Shown one piece after another: positions 51,418 to 55,703 of a stretch of 55,703 bases of DNA (its first letter is position 1; each line of letters starts with the position of its first letter). A model generated the notes under the pieces. The model was not told the DNA's origin. It saw only the letters and a list, made by a program, of their open reading frames with translations, and did no database searches. This DNA comes from Clostridia bacterium (GTDB lineage Bacteria > Bacillota > Clostridia > Oscillospirales > Acutalibacteraceae). A program made the translations under genes and the position numbers. The stretch spans positions 1 to 55,703 of the forward strand of contig JAFSDL010000024.1 in NCBI GenBank assembly GCA_017436285.1. The letters run 5' to 3'.

Positions 51418-51945
51418 AAGCCATAAGAAATGGGAGGGTCTGTGAAATTTCGGCTTCATAGTTGGATTTAAAGCAAATAAGTGCTTGTCCATTTCTCCCC
51501 CATCGGTTTCCAATCTATATGCATTAAAATAGATTTCACCATCACCTGACAGAATTTTCTCCTTTGGGAAGCTTACGGTTGCTTCATAGGAATTCTCTGT
51601 ACGGGTTACTCTGCTCTCTACAAAGCAGTCCTCAACGAAATTAATTTCCAATATAGGCTCATTATTTTCGTCATCACCCTTGTTTTCCATAAGTGCACAC
51701 ATAAGCTTGTTTTCGGGGCTGATTTCAATTTCATAATAAAATCTTCTTTCGGGGTCAGAGCCTATAAGAACCTCACAGGCATCACCCTCTGAATGAATAT
51801 CGTTATAATTACTGTGAGGGCAATAAAACTTAGTATTCTCAGCAACAAATTTAAAGATTAAAATACCGTCATTTTCGTTGATATCAACAGTTGTTTTATA
51901 TGTTGCAGGAGAACCGTCCCTGCAATTTTTTAATTCATAAATCAT
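51400..51945 (-). CDS. CBM9-like (DOMON-fold) carbohydrate-binding protein
   Basis: A 181-residue beta-sandwich protein without signal peptide. It has the CBM9-like pattern of a diagnostic GDACEVLIGSD strand followed by RRFYYEIEISPEN and the C-terminal GEIYFNAYRLETDGG ending in ALNPTMKPKFHRPSHF. Such stand-alone domains are found beside glycosidases and may bind a sugar product in the cytoplasm. It starts one base after the GH43-like stop, so the two are co-translated. Confidence 0.72.
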   Translation of the reverse strand: MIYELKNCRDGSPATYKTTVDINENDGILIFKFVAENTKFYCPHSNYNDIHSEGDACEVLIGSDPERRFYYEIEISPENKLMCALMENKGDDENNEPILEINFVEDCFVESRVTRTENSYEATVSFPKEKILSGDGEIYFNAYRLETDGGEMDKHLFALNPTMKPKFHRPSHFLWLKAFLK

Positions 51946-51946
51946 T

Positions 51947-52906
51947 TCACTTTACCTGACTTTCAAAAATTCCGATACTTTCCCTGCCTGAAAGGTTGTT
52001 TGAAACATTACGGGCATTAAAATAAAGTCTGAATTTATTATCATAATATGTAAGGCAACAAGCATAAACATACTGTGCCATCCAATTACTGTTCCCGCAT
52101 TTCTGAGGGACTAAAAAATATTTAACAAATTCAAAATCAATGCCATCATCTGATTTTAGAAGAACAATTGCAGAATGGCTTTTTCCTGCCTTTTCAAAAA
52201 GACCATTCTGAAGACCTATATAGCAATCCTTTAATTTATAAACCTTTAAGCAACCTGAACAAAGATTGAGATATTCAATATTTTTATCAGGCTTAATTAT
52301 CGGTTCATCAATTGCAATATAACTTTTTGTAATACTGTCACTTTCAGCGTAACTGATATAACGAGGCTCACAGAAGCCACAATCCTTGATAAAGGTCTGC
52401 CCACAGGAATAATAGAGTCTGTTTTTACCGTTAATTTTCAGTAAAAACGGATTTGAAAGAGCCTGACCATTTTCATCAACCTCATAAGCTCTTGTGTTAC
52501 CTAAAACTAAATATGGCTCAGACCAAGTAATTAAATCAACACTTTCTGTGCAGTAAATTTCTGATTTCCATTTGCCACCGAACATCGCAAATAGATTTTC
52601 GATAGGTGTTTTTGTTTTTTCATAAAAAAGATAATATGTTCCGTCAATGTAATTAACATTTGGGCGCATTGCATTTTTGACAATTCTTCTCTGCTTTTTA
52701 AAGCTGATACCATCAACACTATCATACATATAAACACCAAAAAAAGTGTGGCAGAACAAATGCCATTTACCATCGTGTGAAACATCGGGCGTTAAAACAC
52801 TTGGGTCTGCAACAACAAAACTGTTAAGAGGATTTTTAATTATTGGATTATTTTCATATAATCTGAAATCCAGACTATTGAATTTTTCAAAAGTAATATT
52901 TTGCAT
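51947..52906 (-). CDS. Five-bladed propeller glycosidase, GH43-like
   Basis: A 319-residue protein without signal peptide. Propeller strands are seen as FVVADPSVLTPDVSHDGKWH (the ADPSV Asp is the usual base), MRPNVNYIDGTYYLFYEKTK, ALSNPFLLKINGKNRLYYSC and CCLTYYDNKFRLYFNARNVS. GH43 enzymes release arabinose or xylose. The family is inferred from fold pattern only; GH117 or GH130-like relatives remain possible. It is the second gene of the radical-SAM operon, 19 bases after it. Confidence 0.7.
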   Translation of the reverse strand: MQNITFEKFNSLDFRLYENNPIIKNPLNSFVVADPSVLTPDVSHDGKWHLFCHTFFGVYMYDSVDGISFKKQRRIVKNAMRPNVNYIDGTYYLFYEKTKTPIENLFAMFGGKWKSEIYCTESVDLITWSEPYLVLGNTRAYEVDENGQALSNPFLLKINGKNRLYYSCGQTFIKDCGFCEPRYISYAESDSITKSYIAIDEPIIKPDKNIEYLNLCSGCLKVYKLKDCYIGLQNGLFEKAGKSHSAIVLLKSDDGIDFEFVKYFLVPQKCGNSNWMAQYVYACCLTYYDNKFRLYFNARNVSNNLSGRESIGIFESQVK

Positions 52907-52925
52907 AATGCACCTCTGAAAAAGC

Positions 52926-53759
52926 TTATTTTAACTTAAATCTTTGAGCATAACCACATTTTTGGCATAATTCTTCAACAGCTTTTCTGCAATCAAATCC
53001 ATATTTAATTGCCTTTGCTCTTTCAGAATTTAGAATATCAGAAAGGTTATCGGTAAATATATTACCTAAATTTATAATACCATTACTGTCAAGGCAACAA
53101 GGAACAACCGTTCCGTCAGAAAGTATGCCGAAATGGTCACGCAGACCATAGCAAAAAATATCACTACCCTGCTCTTTAGCATTTAAATCAGGCCACTCGA
53201 AGCGTTCACCGTACTCAAGAAACATTTTCTCTTTGATTTTAAAGCCCTTTAAATTAACAGACCAGTCAGTATTAAATTTGTTTTTCAGAAAATCAATAAT
53301 CTTTTCATTTCTTCCGTTATCATATCCGTTATTCCACAACCTGAAAACTACTATAACACCTTTTCTATTGGCTTTTTCAGAAAAATCAACAATGTTATTC
53401 AGATATTCCTCAAATTTTTCTTCTGTGCCCTCTTCAAAGCTATGTACAGAAATATTTACCTTATGAATTCCGGCTTCAAGGATTGCCTCACCCCGCTTAT
53501 TAAGAAGCGTTCCGTTGGTTGTAATAATGGAGTTAAAGCCTCTTTTACCGGCAAACTTAAGAAAATCAGGTAATTCAGAATGACTCAAAGGCTCACCCAT
53601 TAAATGATAATAAATAAATTTAGTATAACCCTCAATTTTATCAAGAACGGACAAAAACTCTTCCCTGCTCATTTTCTTAGGTGCACGACTGTGCCCGTGA
53701 CAAAACGAGCAGTTCATATTACAAATATTCGTGATTTCAACATAAATTTTGTTATACAT
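52926..53759 (-). CDS. Radical SAM/SPASM-domain enzyme
   Basis: A 277-residue enzyme. The SAM cluster cysteines are in ITNICNMNCSFCHGHSRAPK, with the GE-type loop MGEPLSHSELP. The C-terminal SPASM-like part has FCYGLRDHF, VVPCCLDSNGIINLGN and EELCQKCGYA for auxiliary clusters. Typical SPASM enzymes mature peptides, modify a sulfatase residue or act on small molecules. Here no peptide gene is seen, and it heads an operon with two glycosidase-type genes, so its substrate may be sugar-related. It has its own promoter. Confidence 0.85.
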   Translation of the reverse strand: MYNKIYVEITNICNMNCSFCHGHSRAPKKMSREEFLSVLDKIEGYTKFIYYHLMGEPLSHSELPDFLKFAGKRGFNSIITTNGTLLNKRGEAILEAGIHKVNISVHSFEEGTEEKFEEYLNNIVDFSEKANRKGVIVVFRLWNNGYDNGRNEKIIDFLKNKFNTDWSVNLKGFKIKEKMFLEYGERFEWPDLNAKEQGSDIFCYGLRDHFGILSDGTVVPCCLDSNGIINLGNIFTDNLSDILNSERAKAIKYGFDCRKAVEELCQKCGYAQRFKLK

Positions 53760-53789
53760 TTAATTTCACCTTAATTAAAAACTATCTGC

Positions 53790-53818
53790 ATTATATAGTA
53801 AAAAACAGATTAATACAA
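53790..53818 (-). promoter_or_regulatory. Promoter of the radical SAM-glycosidase operon
   Basis: On the minus strand TTGTAT (53813-53818), 17-bp spacer, TATAAT (53790-53795), about 31 bases before the ATG. Confidence 0.75.
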
Positions 53819-53863
53819 TAAATTGAATAAAAAACCTTTGCCGTTTTTTGCCAAAATGTTTCA

Positions 53864-53903
53864 AAAAAACAAAGAAAACCCTTGATATACAAGGGCTTTC
53901 TTT
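53864..53903 (-). terminator. Terminator after UDP-glucose dehydrogenase
   Basis: AAAGAAAACCCTTG (53871-53884) pairs with CAAGGGCTTTCTTT (53890-53903) with one mismatch. On the minus strand GTTTTTTTG follows. It ends the possible capsule transcript. Confidence 0.85.
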
Positions 53904-53940
53904 ATTTTAATATTGTTTTAAGTTAATTTCTTAGCTGGTT

Positions 53941-55176
53941 TTAGTCTCTGCAGAACAGATCACGTGTATAAACCTTTTCCTGCACATCATCTAAACACGT
54001 ATCGTAACGGTTGGCGATAATAGCGTTACAAGTTTTTTTGAAATTATCCAAATCATTAATTACCTGGCTTCCGAAAAAAGTAGAACCATCTTCCAAAGCA
54101 GGCTCATAAATTACCACAGTAGCGCCCTTGGCTTTTATGCGCTTCATAACGCCCTGAATAGAGCTTTGACGGAAATTGTCAGACCCAGATTTCATGGTCA
54201 ATCGGTACACACCGATTACCACAACCTTTTCCTGACTCGGATCGTAGACATTTTTTGCGTTGCTGTAATAACCAGCCGTCTGCAGAACCTGGTCTGCAAT
54301 AAAATCTTTACGAGTACGGTTGGCATCTACGATTGCTTGAATTAAATTTTCAGGTACATCCTGATAGTTTGCGAGCAATTGCTTGGTATCTTTTGGCAGG
54401 CAATAACCACCATAACCAAAAGAGGGATTATTATAATGGCTTCCAATACGTGGATCCAAACAAACACCATCAATAATATGGCGAGTATCAAGACCCTTTA
54501 TTTCTGCATAGGTATCAAGTTCATTGAAAAAGGATACACGCATAGCAAGATATGTATTAGCGAACAACTTTACAGCCTCGGCTTCTGTAAATCCCATAAA
54601 CATAGTGTCAATATTTTCTTTAATAGCACCTTCTTGTAAAAGCGCAGCAAAGGTATGAGCTGCCTCTACCATCTCGGGATCAGAAAGATCAGTGCCTACA
54701 ATAATACGAGAAGGATAAAGATTGTCATACAGTGCCTTACTCTCCCGTAAAAACTCCGGACTGAACAAGATGTTTCGGCTACCGGTCTTTTCTCGAACAG
54801 AAGCAGTATATCCTACAGGGATAGTTGATTTGATAACCATAATAGCATTGGGGTTTTGGGCAATAACCATCTCAATTACATTATCTACATTAGAAGTATC
54901 GAAGTAATTCTTTTGGGAATCGTAATTGGTAGGTACGGCAATTATAACAAACTCTGCATCTGCATATGCTTTATGAGAATCTAAAGTGGCAGTTAAATCA
55001 AGTTCTTTTGTTGCCAGATATTCCTCAATCTCTTTATCTGCAATAGGGCTAAGACGATTATTGATCATCTCTACCTTTTCCGGAACAATATCCGTGGCGA
55101 TTACAGTGTGATGCTGTGCTAACAGCACCGCCATTGAAAGTCCCACGTATCCGGTACCTGCAACTGCAATTTTCAT
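53941..55176 (-). CDS. ugd: UDP-glucose 6-dehydrogenase
   Basis: Oxidises UDP-glucose to UDP-glucuronate, a precursor for capsule or exopolysaccharide. The 411-residue length is normal. The NAD motif is [20 protein letters not shown], the substrate block is [13 protein letters not shown], the middle-domain helix is [17 protein letters not shown], and the catalytic Cys lies in [20 protein letters not shown]-type bases precede the ATG. The upstream, cut gene is probably a UDP-glucuronate epimerase, so both act on the same sugar nucleotide. Confidence 0.95.
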   Translation of the reverse strand: MKIAVAGTGYVGLSMAVLLAQHHTVIATDIVPEKVEMINNRLSPIADKEIEEYLATKELDLTATLDSHKAYADAEFVIIAVPTNYDSQKNYFDTSNVDNVIEMVIAQNPNAIMVIKSTIPVGYTASVREKTGSRNILFSPEFLRESKALYDNLYPSRIIVGTDLSDPEMVEAAHTFAALLQEGAIKENIDTMFMGFTEAEAVKLFANTYLAMRVSFFNELDTYAEIKGLDTRHIIDGVCLDPRIGSHYNNPSFGYGGYCLPKDTKQLLANYQDVPENLIQAIVDANRTRKDFIADQVLQTAGYYSNAKNVYDPSQEKVVVIGVYRLTMKSGSDNFRQSSIQGVMKRIKAKGATVVIYEPALEDGSTFFGSQVINDLDNFKKTCNAIIANRYDTCLDDVQEKVYTRDLFCRD

Positions 55177-55241
55177 AGAATAACTCCTCCTGGGTAGTAC
55201 ATTAACATTTTTTCTGAATTTTTAACGAGAGTGGTAGTGCT

Positions 55242-55703
55242 TTACATATAAAAGGATTTATACCACTGTGCAAATTGGCGCAGCCCTTGGCGCAGAGAGG
55301 TATTAGGTCTGAAACCGAAATCACGTTCTAAGGGATCAGTATCCGCATATGTCACCGGTACATCGCCCGGCTGCATAGGTACAAGCTCCTTATGTGACTC
55401 AAAATCATAATCCTCCGGTAATACGCCGGCGGTGACTAATTCCTGCTGTAGTATATCTACAAATTCTAAAAGATTTTCCGGATTAGAGTTACCGATATTA
55501 TATACTCGGTAAGGTGGCATAGGCAATCCATCCTCACCTGTCACCTTTTCAGGAGCATTGCACATTACAAGCTTGACACCGGTAACAATATCATCAACAT
55601 AGGTAAAATCGCGTTTGCAATTTCCATAGTTAAAGATTTTAATGCTTTCGCCATTTCTTAGCTTGTTAGTAAAACCAAAGTATGCCATGTCAGGACGGCC
55701 GGC
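55242..55703 (-). CDS. UDP-glucuronate 4-epimerase, C-terminal part (cut by window edge)
   Basis: The reading frame is open to the right edge: the last 15 bases add AGRPD before MAYFGF, giving the GRPDMAYF motif of UDP-glucuronate 4-epimerases. About 154 C-terminal residues are visible, with DFTYVDDIVTGV, VYNIGNSNPENLLEFV, MQPGDVPVTYADTDPL and GFRPNTSLRQGL. The enzyme would convert UDP-glucuronate, the product of the next gene, to UDP-galacturonate. The Rossmann part and active site lie outside the window. Confidence 0.88.
   Translation of the reverse strand, partial: AGRPDMAYFGFTNKLRNGESIKIFNYGNCKRDFTYVDDIVTGVKLVMCNAPEKVTGEDGLPMPPYRVYNIGNSNPENLLEFVDILQQELVTAGVLPEDYDFESHKELVPMQPGDVPVTYADTDPLERDFGFRPNTSLRQGLRQFAQWYKSFYM

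Noticed and set aside
52926-53940. RiPP precursor peptide next to the SPASM enzyme
   Set aside because: The 181-bp region upstream holds only a promoter and a terminator; no small frame with a ribosome site was seen.
1-55703. rRNA, tRNA or complete insertion sequences
   Set aside because: I saw no tRNA cloverleaf signature (GGTTCGAATCC-like arm with flanking stems), rRNA segment or transposase gene on either strand; a covariance search could still find a missed tRNA.

Overview
The window is about 55.7 kb of AT-rich chromosome from a low-GC Gram-positive bacterium, most likely a gut or rumen member of the Clostridia in the Ruminococcaceae/Oscillospiraceae sense. The evidence is Shine-Dalgarno sites of the AGGAGG type at nearly every gene, TTGACA-N17-TATAAT promoters, an FMN riboswitch before an ECF-type riboflavin transporter, sporulation-type genes (SpoIIM-like, CwlD-like amidase, SpoIVFA/SpoIVFB-like pair) and many plant-glycan and host-glycan glycosidases. 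Species cannot be named from the sequence alone. Coding density is high; no rRNA, tRNA, CRISPR array or intact transposase was seen.

Left part (1-9.6 kb): tyrS, riboswitch-controlled ribU, an ACP-like gene joined to proS, a phage-type replication pair (DUF6291-like protein plus DnaC-like loader), and the lysine/diaminopimelate genes asd-dapA-dapB. This part is rich in non-coding repeats: four loci carry short direct repeats with a strict 7-bp period but a different word at each locus, and there is a ~300-bp MITE-like foldback with a related copy inside the dapA-dapB gap.

Middle-left (9.5-18.1 kb): the queuosine genes queA and tgt with a 43-residue gene between them in its own transcription unit, yajC, a TIGR04086-type membrane protein and a SpoIIM-like protein. 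A tyrosine recombinase runs convergently, with a perfect 13-6-13 palindrome (dif-like) upstream of it. Then come radA, translationally coupled to a pentein-fold protein, and a CwlD-like amidase.

Middle (18.2-32 kb): a dlt-like surface-acylation operon (carrier protein, MBOAT acyltransferase, SGNH/DltD-like protein, AMP-forming ligase) in a non-standard gene order. It is followed by the TIGR03960/TIGR03936 radical-SAM pair, the SpoIVFA/SpoIVFB-like proteases, an ABC-F ATPase, mannose-6-phosphate isomerase, a DEDDh exonuclease and a membrane M28 peptidase.

Right (32-55.7 kb): mainly carbohydrate and surface biology. It holds a GH95 alpha-fucosidase, a 1330-residue BspA-type leucine-rich-repeat/FnIII-like exported protein, a DapA-superfamily aldolase, citrate synthase, xylulokinase and a GH110-like beta-helix protein. 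A YtrA-type GntR/ABC exporter operon carries a clear operator. A domain-swapped GH3 beta-glucosidase follows, then an unusual operon of radical-SAM/SPASM enzyme, GH43-like propeller glycosidase and CBM9-like protein. The window ends in UDP-glucose dehydrogenase and a truncated UDP-glucuronate 4-epimerase, which are probably the edge of a capsule or exopolysaccharide locus.

The observations most worth following are the heptameric repeats, the ACP homologue whose phosphopantetheine serine is replaced by glutamate, the re-ordered dlt-like operon, the recombinase with its dif-like palindrome, and two places where a terminator stem doubles as the next gene's ribosome-binding site.
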